From the NCBI RefSeq assembly GCF_021155765.1, contig NC_060108.1, positions 13,789,025 to 13,853,024 of the forward strand: a stretch of DNA of 64,000 nt, written 5' to 3'. This document shows, piece after piece, positions 38,243 through 52,100 of the stretch (its first letter is position 1; every line of letters starts with the position of its first letter). This stretch comes from Diprion similis (lineage: Eukaryota > Arthropoda > Insecta > Hymenoptera > Diprionidae). Below the pieces are notes generated by a model. It was not told the DNA's origin and ran no database searches. It worked only from the letters and a program-made list of their open reading frames with translations. The translations under genes and the position numbers were made by a program.

Positions 38243-38278
38243 GGGGGAGGGGCGGGCGGGGGGGGGGGGGGGGGGGGG
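38243..38278 (+). repeat. G-rich tract with 21-G homopolymer
   Basis: The tract reads GGGGGAGGGGCGGGC and then an unbroken run of 21 G. It contains at least four runs of three or more G with one-base spacers, so it meets the usual G-quadruplex pattern. It stands out in an AT-rich window. Homopolymer length may be affected by sequencing error. Confidence 0.9.
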
Positions 38279-40174
38279 TAAATCGAAAGAGAGAAACTAT
38301 GGTGTGGGAGAGTGAGAATGAGAATGCGGGAGGGTTGATCGGGAGGGAGAGAAATGATGCGTTACCATGGATACGTGCGAGCCCGGAATAGCGACGATTT
38401 GCGTTGCGTTACGTTACCATATACCTATGTATATTCACTTGCAGGTACCTACGTATGCATAGAGGTATGCGTGTGTGTACAGCGTAACTACGTTTCAATT
38501 ACTACGACTACATTGTATACCTATATATACGCATCGTATCCGCGTACATACGACTCTTCCAGGGTGCCAATAATAATTGCATCGTTTATTCGGAGTGACG
38601 AGCGATGGCTACTGAGCTAAAAATAGTCGATGCATCGATTAATCGGGTGCAAAAAAATAACCGAACACGACTCCTATTTTTTTGAAACGGTGCTGTTAGA
38701 ACCAAAATTTCGTAAATTTCAGCATACAGTCGAATAGTTAAAAAGTTTCTTGATCATTTTTATTGTTTGATTCAAAATATTGTTTAACGTTGGTGAAAAT
38801 ATTCGTTTATCTTTTAATTGTTTTATGAAATGGGTACTACTCGGCAAGTAAGATGCGAGTAAAAAACATAAATCGATTGTGAGGAAAAATAATTGATTAT
38901 ATTTGATTGATTTATTTTTGGTCATTCTTAATTCGAACGCGTATTATCCTACACGTTACTCCTTCTGGATCAGACGTCATTTCACCCTCACACTACTATA
39001 AGTATGGCGATTATTTACACGGGAGACGGTTTCATACAATATTTGAAAAATATTATAAAATTTTACCAGAGGGGGAGAAATAATGTTTGCGGTTATAATA
39101 TATAATTATATAGCACTAAAATATTTAAATTACACGCGATTGATTGAGTTCAAAATTGTATTTAGCAGCCAGAGTTAGCAGCCAAAAATGTCAAACTTTT
39201 TGGAAATAGAAAAATGCAGTCTAGTTTTTTTCTCATAATTCTATAAAACTATTAGGGGTTCAAGGTATACAAAAAAATCTCGTTTTTCGGACATCATTAC
39301 CTTATTCGAATGAACATTAGAACGTTTGGCTGTTAAGTCTGGCAGCTAGCTTTAGCCTCGTATTTTTACACACCTTTAGGTAACTATATATATCATACAA
39401 TTAAATTGAAAACAAGTTTTTAGCACACGTCGCGATTTATTGGCTTTCGTGAAAAAAATTACGGGTTGAAACTCGGTACTGATAAAGTTTTTTTTTTACC
39501 AGTTACGAAGTGTACTATTCGTGTAAAATTCTTGTTCGCAACTCTAACAAACCTCATCATGCACCGATCTAAATTGGTATGTGTATTTTTTTTTAGCTTA
39601 ATATCTTATTTAAAAATAGATTTTCGAGTGTAAAATTGATATAATTCCCGTAAATACAATTACCGAGTGTAATTAAAATAGAAGCTACGTACTTATGTGT
39701 AATTATAATGTAACTGTTGACAGAGAAAAATGAATAATACAAAGAAAAATATTATCGCCTTACGAAAATTTAGAATTACGCTTGCGGGCAGTGATCAATG
39801 CCTATCTAAATTATGAATCAACGACTCATATAGCTATTGCATTTGTTACGGAAAAATTTAACAATGTTCAGTCGGTACATCGAAATCATCATCAGGGAAT
39901 TCTATTATCGTTTGCAAAATCTAATAAATCTGATAAATCTGAATATTTCAAAGAGAATAGTTAATTTTCAGAGAGATCAGTCGAATCATGTCGAAGTTAG
40001 TAACATTATTGCAATGATTCATGCTAAGGAAAAGCCGTTATTCCGCGATTTTGGAATTGGTTGAAATTTAGTTAACAAAAACCTTAGTTCCTTCGAAGTA
40101 ATTATAAAAATAAGAAACGAATTATTATTTATGGCCTACTTCAACCTCGTTAAGTCGATTCTGTGCTGCCTTGA

Positions 40175-40223
<49 letters not shown>

Positions 40224-42553
40224 GGATCCGAAAAAGTGATTTGTGTCTGACGTACGTGATTTCATTGGTGATTTTCCAATTTCGGCAATCGCTGTTCAAT
40301 CGACGCGAAACTATAATTGATCTCTGCTGATCTGCGTATTCTTGCAAGTAATTTTAGCGCAAGGCGCCGCCTCTGATTGTACAACGTGTCTGGTTTCCGA
40401 TCGAAACTTTGATTTTTGACGAGCTAAACAATGATCCTCATATCAGAAGTAAATTATTTCGCATATCCGTGACAAACGTTTTTTCGTCTGATTCTTTTCC
40501 CTTACCAAAAATCGATAGAATCCTACATTTTTTCTATACCTAAACCCCAGCTGCGAATCGATTCAAGTTCGCTTTACAGTAGTTTGTACGTGTTGCGCCA
40601 TTTTGCGATTATTTTGGTAAAGACCTTGCTTGTTTCTTATCTTGGTTTCACATTTGTCGATATTCCTTTTCTCTCACACGCAGGCGTAAATTTTAATCCG
40701 CAAAAATTGCTCAAATTTAGGTTGGTTCGTATGCAACTTTTTGCACATAAATACTACTTGAAAATATTGTCGCCTCGCTTCGCGCACGGAAGTGAAGAGT
40801 TTTTCTGCCCGCACAAACTGCACACTTACAGCCTGTGTATAAGATACCCCTTCATCACCGCCGCACTCCTCATTTCAATTTAGTACTTGGCAAGAATATT
40901 CAAAACAGATGGCATCGCGCGGATTGCCCTCATTAACTCGTTTCAATATCCACACGTTCACGGACTGCCGCGTTTCCCGTTGAAAATATTTACCTAAAAC
41001 GATCAACAAGTCCTTAATCAAACCTTAAAAATTTTCCAAGATTCTCTGTAATAATTATCAGGAAACTTTGGAACAATCGCGCGTGAGAAGAACACATCGG
41101 GGAAGAGGAAAAAGGTAGAAATAAAAACGATCAAACGAGAAAGGAGAAAAGCTGGTATATATAAGATAGGAAAAGGGTTTCGAGTAAACATTGAAGTTGG
41201 GTGGAAAATTGGGGGATGGACCTTTGTTAAATTACGTGTCGTGTAAACGCCCACCACTGTCACACGTGTAGCGCTGCTCGAATATACGATGCTGGATATA
41301 CTATTAAACGATCAATTACACCCTGGTCCTGTTCGGAATTACGTATCACAGCGACGACTCGTGTAGGGGAGGCACGAAAGGACGTTGAAGCGTACAGATA
41401 AGCTTACAAAATTGCCAATTTCGCTTCCTCATCTCTTCGCAGGTGATCAGCAGAGAATATAACACCGACAACGTTTCACATGGTTCCTTATTCATCGTAC
41501 AAATCTCTGTAATTTTACCAACTTTTTACAAGTTTTTCGCCTTTTCTCTAAAGTTCGATGTATCAATGTGAATAATATTATTAATGGACTTTTTCATACG
41601 ATGCTAATCAATCATGAGTCTCAATCAAAAGTTGGATAAGAAGGAACTGGAAGATCCTTTGAAAAATCTCCAGCAGTGTTATGCCTGTGACAATGATAAA
41701 ATTTTTTAACACAATGACAAGCTAATTGTTATCAACAAGTTTACCAAAGGTTTTATTATTTATCAAAACGTTACTGGCTTTTGATTCGGACGGTGATTTA
41801 AGTTAGAATCTTGGTAAATATTTCTCGGGAAATATTTTCACATTTGCAGCTGTGTTTGAAAAATCAAAGTGAATAAATTTCACGAAGAAAGCGTTACGCA
41901 GTTGCAAAAGGATCGACACACTGTAGAGACAATGGCTGACAATGGGGCGGGGTTGAAATTCCAAAAGGGGGAAATTTCGAAAAGACAAAATGCTGAAAGG
42001 GCGCTACTCCGACAAGTGCGAAAATGAAAAGAATTAAAAATCTGAAACATCGAAATTCCGAATGATCGAACATTTTCACTTCTGTGAATTTCTGGCTTCT
42101 CGAAATTTCACCACTTTGATCTTTCTTTGTTTTGGATTTTCGATACTTTCGCGTCCGGGTCATTCTGATTTTTGGTTTTTCTGATTTTTTACACCTACTC
42201 GTTGAGTAAATTTTAATTTTCGGAACTTTGCTCTATCGTAACTTGAATTTTCGGAATCTTGCATTTCGGAAGCTTGAACCGACCATTAAAAACTTTGCCG
42301 TTTCTTCAAAGTTTGATTTCTTTACTTCAAGTTCCGCCACCGAATAAATCAGAATTAGGCACCTCCGGAACTTTTCAAATTCGCAACTTCAACCTCGCCC
42401 CGAGACAATGAGTACATCATATCCGTCAGTAATAACACGACGACGAATGAGTATTTTCACTTGGATTTCAGTAGTAATCTCGGAGAGGCGGTGAGACGAA
42501 CCTTTTGGCGATCGGTTCCTGCGCTGGAGAGGTGGATGAATGTTGTACCTGAC
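38279..42553. other. Gene-poor stretch, no coding gene seen
   Basis: AT-rich sequence without a supported gene. A homopolymer of about 45 A lies at 40178-40222. A 31-codon frame with a true ATG (41614-41709, product containing QQCYACDNDK) is too short to judge. A 99-codon frame at 40584 starts at TTG and resembles nothing. If DGK has an upstream promoter, this is intron. Confidence 0.4.
40178..40222 (+). repeat. Poly-A homopolymer of about 45 bp
   Basis: An unbroken A run follows GCTGCCTTGAAGC. The preceding 200 bp contains no coding frame or AATAAA, so a retroposed transcript tail is possible but not shown. Confidence 0.9.
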
Positions 42554-42622
42554 CTGCAGCAGTGGGCTGAATCCGGGTATAATTGCGGCGAGGATCAAGG
42601 TGTATAGAATGAAGCCGAAGTC
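42554..42622 (-). CDS. Candidate 23-codon hydrophobic exon
   Basis: Not recognised. On the minus strand, CGTTCTTGCAG| opens DFGFILYTLILAAIIPGF followed by SPLLQ, closing at CTGCAG|GTCAGG. The exon is 69 nt, phase 0 at both ends, and encodes a near-perfect membrane-spanning helix with GC-ending codons unusual for this region. I could not find partner exons, so this may be one exon of a long-intron membrane protein gene or a chance frame. Confidence 0.25.
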
Positions 42623-43063
42623 CTGCAAGAACGTCGTTCACAGTATATTGTACGCTGGCGTTCAGTCGAAGAAAGCCCATCGCAAGCGGAGCCTCAGCCG
42701 AGAGATATGACGGTTTCGGGGAATATTTTAACCTACGAATAGCGATAGAAAATAAGGGAATTATCTTATCAAGGTAAAGCGTTCCTTCTCTTCATGCGTT
42801 AATTTTATTCCAAATAATATTTATTCAATATTTATTTCAAGTACAAGTCAGGGAATTGTTTTACGAGGTTTTAGACGTATCAACGAAAATACGTATTTAT
42901 TCTTCCAAAGTTCGCGTATTTAAAAAGAAATTTGTGAAGAATTAATTCGTTTACTAAAACGTGACGTAAGGATACCTAATGTATATACCTATATGATAAA
43001 TAAAAATTGAACGAATCGAATAACATCATGTTTTCAGTTTGAAAAGAAAAACTTGATTCTATT

Positions 43064-43343
43064 ATCAGGATGTCCAGTATTCATGGAAATTATAGAATCA
43101 GGGAAGTCTCAAGGAATTTTATATGATTTGATATTGAATTTTATGTCGTATCTGGAATATACTAATTTTCATTTGAGGTTCATAAAAATTTAACCATTTG
43201 GTGAGAAGAAAACAAAAATTTTCTTTCAACTTTCAGGCAATGGTCACGAACGAGCCCTGCAGATTTCTTAAAAATTGATTCTTGTCTAGAAAACCTGGAA
43301 TTCTGAGGAAATTACGTTTTCACAAATAACTGGACACCATGAT
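43064..43343. mobile_element. Short inverted-repeat element (MITE-like)
   Basis: The left end ATCAGGATGTCCAGT and the reverse-complemented right end ATCATGGTGTCCAGT match at 13 of 15 positions. The 280-bp interior contains 'GAAAACCTGGAATTCTGAGG', a phrase similar to the interiors of the elements at 2612 and 51461. It is non-coding and probably a diverged member of the same or a related family. Confidence 0.55.
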
Positions 43344-46027
43344 TATACTATTAAAATTTCGAGCCTGCTAATTTTTTCTACAGTTATTCTAAGACGACGC
43401 GACGGTGCGAATTCAATTCTATTCGAACATAGGTACACTTCTTTCAATCTCGGTTACACGTTCATAGCCGGCGAATTTTTTATCGTGCGAAAACCGCGCA
43501 GCTTTGGCGAATTCAAAGGGGGCGAATCTGTGTGACGTAGTACCGAAGCTCTGAATACAATTTTTTTCCCCCCTCTTTACGTCACCGGATTAACGCTGGC
43601 TGCCGAATGATCCGTGACAGTATCTTCGCCGAAGTCGGTTCTTTGATCCTAAAATATTTATCGCAAGCACTACTGACGCCAGCCGATCCTCTCGCACGTC
43701 TTTCGCGGCCAAACTGTTACGGACGTTAATTTGTGTACAGTGTATATACATATACGATGTAGGATATTGAGATTTTTGCAACCTGAAGTGAAGTACCTGT
43801 AGAAGTTGCGGTGCTCATGCCTTATGTGTGCGAATTATTTTCAGATTTTAAAATTCAATTTTTCTTTTAAATTTTAATCACTCGTGTTCTTTTCTTTTTC
43901 AAATTTTCTTCCATTTCATTTTACTCTCATCTATTTCATGTAAAAAAATTGACCACGATAAATTTAATTATTCGAAAGTCTTAGACCGAAATTTAAGAAT
44001 AAGAAAACTTTCGTCATACATTGACGATTTATATTAAGAAGAAGAAAAAAATAAAAATCACATTTCAAAATTTTCAGCATTTGATTTTTGTTCATCGTTA
44101 AAATATCAGGAATTCATCACATAACTTTTAACGATCCGAATAATTTTCAAAAAATTGAATAACCTCTTGAAAGACGAAGTTTCAAAAATTCTACCACAAT
44201 TACGTTTAAAATTCAAAATTCTGTAAAAATTGTAAAGTAATATAATTGAAATCGTCGAAAACGATTCAAGCTTCACGTGTGTATAAAATAAAAGAATCAA
44301 ACGTTGACGGTTAAAGGTTGAAAGAATAATAATTAACGAAGGCTGCAAGGTGTTCGCACCTGCATCAGCTATTCGCTTGACCTAAAAAATCCAAGCATTC
44401 CCGTCTTCCTGACCGTATTATGTTTACGCGATCATCGAGCTTGCACGGCAGGACAGCTTAACTATAGTCTACGCGATGGCTGGTACACCTACTACGTGAT
44501 CTAAAATTGGAAGATTATTTGTTGATCGTCATTATGTAGCGTATAAGAACTTTTCATCGGCGTTCAAAGTTTGTAAACATGTTCAGGAATCTGAGGCTCT
44601 ATTTCAGATCCAGTATAACGCCGGTGTGTGTGATGTTACAGAGTTTCACACGCGGCCAGGTTATACAAGCGGAGATCTATGCGCTCGCTTGCTGATCAAG
44701 CCGAACGATATATTTTGCGAGAATACACAGCGTACATTATCGCTTAAAACATTGCGAATTATACAATCGCTCCATCACTGTTTGAAATCATTTGTGTAAA
44801 TATTATATATCTTTTTTTTTCTTTACGTTACAATTTTTCTCTCGATATCAACATGCCTCTTGGTGTTCATTAATTCACATTTCGTAAATACCTGTAATTT
44901 CTCTGCAAAGTGTGTCTTAGAAGCGGTGAATTTAAAAGCCATTTACATTGCACGATTAAAATTTTGATCATTCGGCTGAAAAAGATAAAAAAAATACGAA
45001 GTCTACATTTTTTGATTCTCAAAATCGCTTGACTATAGACTTCAACCGGTTACCAGCTGTTTGGCATTAAGCACTTTGTCGTATTTCCAGTGTCATATTA
45101 GCATCACTGACAAGTATTCATTCTGTTTTCGAGACACGAATCATAAGCTTGAACCAAGCTTAACAATTATTGGCATTACATTTATTCACGCTCTTCGAGG
45201 TTTACGGCTAATTGAATAACGCTCCTCTTCAAATGTGACTTTAAATTGCATATTAAATTCTCTAAATTACACACTATTGAATTTTTACAAAAAATAAACC
45301 CCATAACTGTTGCTTTATTATTAATGTCATTCTTACGCTTTTAATAAATAGGAAAGAAATGTACAATCTGCACTTATTGTGTATAATATTATACGCATCT
45401 GTTACATAAACCACGATCAAAAGGGGTTTTAATTTTTACACGTATATATATACACATATACACACACGCACGTGTCTAAGGCTTATCCTTATAACGGCTG
45501 TGTTTTCAACGTTACGTCACGTCTGATATTTCCCTGCATGTCCCTTGTTTTTCTGCCCTACAGTAAGGGTAAATCCCGGTGGAAGCTCGTCACGCAAAAG
45601 GCCGTGCACGGAATGGGCAATTTTTGTTTTCCCATATCCCCCCCTCCACTCCTATATATTTTTTATTAACTTTTTTTTAAACCTCTTTTGCCTTCCGCTC
45701 ATCACGCAAACGAGTATCGTCCCGGGTATTACGAACATGTATTCTAGGACCAGAAGAAATTGCGATTACCCTATGACATAAATCGCGTAACTCATCCTGG
45801 GCGGAAATCGTTGAATACAAGCTTCGTTCGATACTCTTTCGCGTTTACTTGCGATTACCTCCATTCGCGGATGAGGCGTATTCTCGTTACTCGGGAGATT
45901 GAGACTTGAATTTATACGTGGAAAAGTACGGAATAAAAAAATAAGGGAAAAAATAGATTTATTCGACAAGTGAGATACTTCTTTTAATATATTATTAAAC
46001 AGTTGATTTATTTCTATATACCCGCAG
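43344..46027. other. Upstream region of DGK, no coding gene seen
   Basis: AT-rich with scattered short frames. A minus-strand frame of 137 codons near 45766-46179 is antisense to the first DGK exon and matches nothing. Because the first DGK coding exon begins with a splice acceptor, at least one upstream non-coding exon should lie here or further left. Confidence 0.4.
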
Positions 46028-46104
46028 GTTTGCGCGGCTACGGATTTCAAGTTAAGTTTACTGCCAACGAAACAGAAGCAGGGATTCGCGGCATCGAGGC
46101 GAGG

Positions 46105-49100
46105 ATGACACTTCAATGGGACAAACTTTCGCCCGCGGAGTTTCAACAACTTCAGGATCTCGCTGCCTGTGAGTCCCACCTGTTACTGATGTAATAATTA
46201 ATTAGGCAACACGAAACTAAAGTCAGTTGTGTATGTATTTACACATACACAACAATCCAAGATAGTCAAGTATCAGTTTATACATATACAATAGGCTGAA
46301 GTATTTTTTGTTGAATCAATTGAATTTTTCTTTCTTTACTGACGGAATTCACGCACGATTGACACTTTTTCATTTTCCATCAATTAAATTCTTCGTCGAG
46401 CTTTATATGACTAATCAATTTTCAATCGAGCTAAATTTAAACTGATAAAATTGCATGAAACGAAAAGTATAGTAGATTCAAAATAAGCGGATCAATCCAA
46501 TCAGAGCAGATGATCTGTTAATTCTTTAGAGATTGAAGTTGATACAGTTACCATGACGATGAATTTTTCTGCAAAATAAAATTTAGTAAACCAATAGAAG
46601 GTAATTAATTTTTTATTCTGGAAACTAATGAAATTAACAATTTCTAATCTCCGATTTTCACTCAATTCATAACGTCGTTAACTTCAACTAATTTCCAAGT
46701 ATTTTAGAGATTGAAATAGATTGAGAATTTATTCCATCGAATCAGTTTATTATAGCTTTTAAATCTTGATTATGTGAGAATAATTCTTTCCACCTGATTT
46801 GTTAAGTTTTTTTTTGGCACATGTCACGTTAGATGAACGCATTGTGTACTTTGATGATTGTGAGCATCTAAAATCACGAAAATATTTTTGGAATCTGTTC
46901 ACAGATTCACCAAGAAAACTGCAAGATGTATTGGCTACGTTTTGCGGATCTACTACCACGCCTGGAGGAGTGCAAAAATACCATCCGGACGGGGTGAGGA
47001 ATTTTGAATACCCGGAGAACAAATTCAGAGTACAACAACAATCATATTACATGTATTTGAAATTGAAACATTTGATCAATTCCAGTTAAATTTACTCAAC
47101 ATTATCAAACTGTTTCCAGAGATAGAAACACGAAAATGTTGTCACAGCTAATATGACAGTGAAGAGAATGAAAATAACTGTAACTGCGTTGTTCAACTTG
47201 TATTCTTTCACAGGACATTGATTATGATGGATTCCGCAAGTTTCTTGACAGCTATCTCGAGGTTGGCGCCCCAGATGAGCTGGCCAGGCATCTCTTCCTC
47301 TCCTTCGTTAAAAAGGGGCCAAATGGAAAGGACACGAAGGCGCTCAAGGTATGAACAATCACACCGAGGATAGGCTCATTATTGTGAAAAGAACTGGAGT
47401 AAAATAGATTTCCAAAAAGAACATTTCGTTACAACATTGCATGCAGGAAATGGCTGTTCTATCATCGACAACTGCCTGTGCGGTAATAACTTCGCACACA
47501 ACATCGAACACCAATGTGAACAGCACAGGGCTGACCGGAAGTGGTGGGGGCACATCTGAAAGTCACTGTGGAGGTTCTTCTTTAGTAGATAAATTTCACG
47601 GTCTTACAGAGAAGCTCCAGGCTCTCGGGCACCACCGAAGCGACAGTGAAACTTCTGCAAGAGCTCGAACAGGTGAGAGGAGCTTGTCTTAATTGTGAAC
47701 TGCTTGTGTAGACGTTGAATGTCTTTTCTTGCCTACTGACCATCGATTTAACAAAGAGTCTGCATTCAAGTATACCTTCTGTATTCAACATGCATGTTAT
47801 TCAGGCAGTGTACATCCTATGCTGACTGTAACGCACACGTCGTACAGCTGTCACGACGTGTTGGAAAAAAAAAGCACAGACAGCAGCCCGAGCCATAGCC
47901 AAATGTCCCGAAATTCATCCCGAAAATCTAACAACTCCCTGTTCGTTAACAATGGAAAATTAGAAGGTGAAATTCATACGCATATTTTATTAATATTCTA
48001 CTAACTCTCCTTGTCTGTCTTAGGTACATACTTTCAGGGTGCTCTACCAGAAAAACCAGGAACAGCCAGAAAATTATTCTGAGTATTTACTGCTCAGAGT
48101 CTGAATTTATTTGCACTCGCTTTTGTCGAATTGTAAGCTCAAATTTTATTACAGAATCAGGATCAGATTCTTCATAAAATTTACGCTGTATATGTATTGA
48201 AAATTAGTACTTCCAAAACCGTTCGTCAAAAAGCTTGTTTTCCTTTATCAGATATTTTTACAAGTGTCCAATAACTTCAGTTTTGACATGTTTATATAGA
48301 ATGGGTATGTTTATTTAGAATGTCTGTGATATTTCATAGGAGAACCAGCTCAGTTTATACTATTTACACAATAGCGATCATTACACAGCTCATAGGGAGT
48401 AGGTGCTTATAATCAACGTTGCATCATTTTTCAGAAATTAGACACCTCACCAGGAAACAGAGCATGATAGATGTGCACACCGTCAAAGTTAGCTTGAAAG
48501 ATATCGTCTGCTACCTTTCTTTGCTCGAGGCTGGCCGACCCGAAGATAAGCTAGAATGTAAGAGCAACAATGTACACTATTCACTTTTATTAATAATTGG
48601 TGAATTACTCTGGAAGTCAACTAGTCAGTAGATACTCTACTTCCTTTCTTTTCAACACGAAAGTCCCACCTGTTTATCATACTATTCTATTGGATGCACC
48701 ATCTTTTGCTGAGTAAAATCAGTGAATATGGAGTTCCGCTGACGAGAAGGAAATGTTGCATAAATTTCGTGCACTGAAACTGTTTGTACATAATAAAAAG
48801 TATTAATCTCTTCAGGACTCTAGTGACAAATTATTCGATTATTTGATAAAACATACCACAGAGATGATTGAATGAATGTAGTAACATGATGTTTTTTTTA
48901 GAGTACATATTTTTGTCTCGCATTCGTTCTAGTCATGTTCCGGTTGTACGATACCGATGGGAATGGGGTCCTCGATCGAAACGTGAGTAGATAACACACC
49001 GTGAACGAATCCGTAATAATAATGAATAAAAAATTCGTTTCAAGGAAATCGATTGCATAGTAAACCAGATGATGAATGTTGCGGAATATCTTGGATGGGA

Positions 49101-52100
49101 TGTGACTGAATTGAAGCCGGCGAGTATTATGCTGATCTCTAATTGGAATAATATGTGGTATTACTATCAATAATAAATTTCAGAATGTTATTGTGTTATC
49201 AGATTCTACAAGACATGATGATAGAGATCGACTACGATTCGGATGGAACAGTTTCACTGGACGAATGGAAAAGAGGGGGCCTAACGACAATCCCGCTACT
49301 TGTACTCCTGGGACTAGATTCGCACGTTAAAGAGGATGGCAATCACCTCTGGAAGCTGAAACACTTCAGCAAACCTGCCTATTGTAACCTTTGTCTCAAC
49401 ATGCTTGTAGGTTTGGGTAAAAAGGGATTATCCTGTGTCTGTAAGTTCGATATTGCGAGCATTAGATCTTTTGCAAAATAATTCCAGCGAATTGTGTATC
49501 GTTAATCGTTATTTGTGTGCTGATTTTAGTTTGTAAATATACTGTCCACGAAAGATGCGTACAAAGAGCGCCTGCCTCTTGCATAGCAACTTACGTCAAG
49601 AGTAAAAAGACTTCTCAAACAATGGTTCATCATTGGGTCGAAGGTAACTGCCATGGGAAGTGTTCAAAGTGTAAAAAGACGATAAAAAGTTACAACGGTA
49701 TCACGGGACTCCACTGTCGATGGTGTCAAATAACTGTGAGTAAAACTGCTTTGTCTCTTTTGGTTGGTTCTAAAACTCTCTTTTGAAATTTCGTTCTATT
49801 ACTCTATTGAATTTTTTTATGAATGTCGATGCAAGTTGAAACACTACTTAAAAAATTGGCCAACATTCAAAGAAAGGATTTGAGAGGTCCGGAATTACTC
49901 TTAGTAGGTTTATATTCGTCGATAAATGTATTTCTTGATTCCCTTGCATTTCTCTTTTCTTCTTTCTCTGAATGTCTGTAAACATCAGCAAGTTTGGAGG
50001 AAATCAAACAAAATCTGGTAAAAAGTATCGATTTTGACGCACCAAACGTACTGAAAAGTTTACGCAAAAACGTTCTCTATGCAATCTTAAACAAAAAAAA
50101 ACATCCACAGAGATTTGTAGAAAAAATTGTCGTCGGGATTTTGTGGCGTGAGTTGCTTTTTAGTCCAGTTGTACCTCTTTCAGCTCCACAACAGATGCGT
50201 TTCTCAAGTCAGAGCCGAATGTACACTTGGAGAATACGCAGCCCACATTTTACCTCCAACTGCCATCTGCCCTGTAGTTATAGACAGGCAACGATCGTTA
50301 TCGAGGGACAGTAAGAGAGGCAGTAGATATGGTCCAGACAACGCATCTATCACATCCGTAAGTACTCAATATATATCCTGTTTATTATACTAATTCTAAC
50401 AATGATACAATTCTTCCCAGAATGCCGCAGCTTCCAGGGGGGGTTCGTCCAACCAGCAGCCTGCGATGTCTTTTCAGATAACATTGCCACCAGGGGTAAC
50501 GCCGCTCGTAGTTTTTATAAATCCAAAATCTGGTGGTAGGCAGGGTGAAAAAATGCTGAGGAAGTTTCAGTACATACTAAATCCAAGACAAGTTCACAAT
50601 TTGGCTACTGGTGGCCCGATGCAGGGGCTCCAAATGTTCAAGGATGTGGAGAACTTCAAAGTTATTTGTTGCGGGGGAGATGGGACTGTTGGATGGATAT
50701 TAGAAACCATGGGTAATGCTTCCCATGCCAAACGAACATTTTTTAAACCAAATTTCACTTGTTGCTTCATGTGATATAAGTGTCAATTTTTTTTGTTGTA
50801 TCCTGACATTTGAAAAAGATGATAAACAGTTTTCAAAAATTCTTTGTTTAACAATTTGAAGCACAGAACATATTCTGTTTGATCATCATCAACGAATTGT
50901 TCGGCATTGTTTTCAGACCATGTCCAGTTCCTACAGCAGCCTGCTGTAGGAGTAATACCACTGGGAACAGGCAATGACTTGGCAAGATGCTTGCGTTGGG
51001 GTGGTGGATATGAGGGGGAAGCAATTTACAAGGTTTTGAAGGTAAGGATTAAATTTCTGAGACTTGAAGTGGCGGTGTAAAAGTTTCACATTTCATGCTT
51101 TTTACAGAAAATAGAAAAAGCAACGCCGGTAATGATGGACCGATGGCAAATCGAAATGATAGACCAAGATGAAGAAAGAAAACCAAACCAGGATTCCATA
51201 CCGTACAACATAATCAACAACTATTTCTCTGTTGGTGTTGATGCTGCGATTTGCGTTAAGTTTCACTTGGAGAGGGAACGAAATCCAGAGAAATTTAATA
51301 GCAGAATGAAGAACAAACTGTGGTATTTCGAATATGCAACTAGCGAGCAGTTTGCTGCAAGTTGTAAGAACCTCCATGAAGATTTGGAGATAATAGTACG
51401 TATATTATTCTGTATATGCACTGTAATATTGTACTCAACATTGTTTTCATAGTTTAATTTCAGGGTGACCACCGGTCAGGGAATTCTTAAATTCTGAAAT
51501 AGTCAGGGATTTTTGCGGAAAGTCAGGGAATCGTTTACTAGATTTTTTGTTTTCATATAAATACGTCCCACAATTTTCTTAAGCTTTAGATAAATCAGGT
51601 CGAATATAAATATTATACCATCGCCGGTATTCTCTTTAAACTTTGAATATTCCTAAATATTACCTCATAAATGATTGTGTGCTTCGGCTAGATGGTACAG
51701 TATGAACCGAGTGATAGTTGATTCTTTCATAATAAAAAATTATATGGAAAATGCGTATGTTTTTTTCAATTTGCTATCACCAATTTATTCGAATTGGTCA
51801 GGAGAAATTGTAAGATTTTTGTCTGGAGAACCTAGAAAAGTAAGGGAATTTTGAGATGGAGATTTAGTTGCCACCCTGTGTAACCAAGAGTGCCTAAAAG
51901 CATATTATATGTTTTGTTTCTTTTCAGTGTGATGACATTCCTTTAGATTTAGCTCACGGACCCTCGTTGCAAGGTGTCGCCCTGTTGAACATCCCCTTTA
52001 CACACGGGGGCTCAAATTTATGGGGTGAACATCACGCGAGGCATCGCCTTGGGAAGCGTAGAAAACGTCCAGACAAAGAACTGAGCACTAGCAGTTTTAA

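Noticed and set aside
45766-46179. 137-codon minus-strand frame
   Set aside because: It is antisense to the first DGK coding exon, and the plus strand is the one with conserved sequence.
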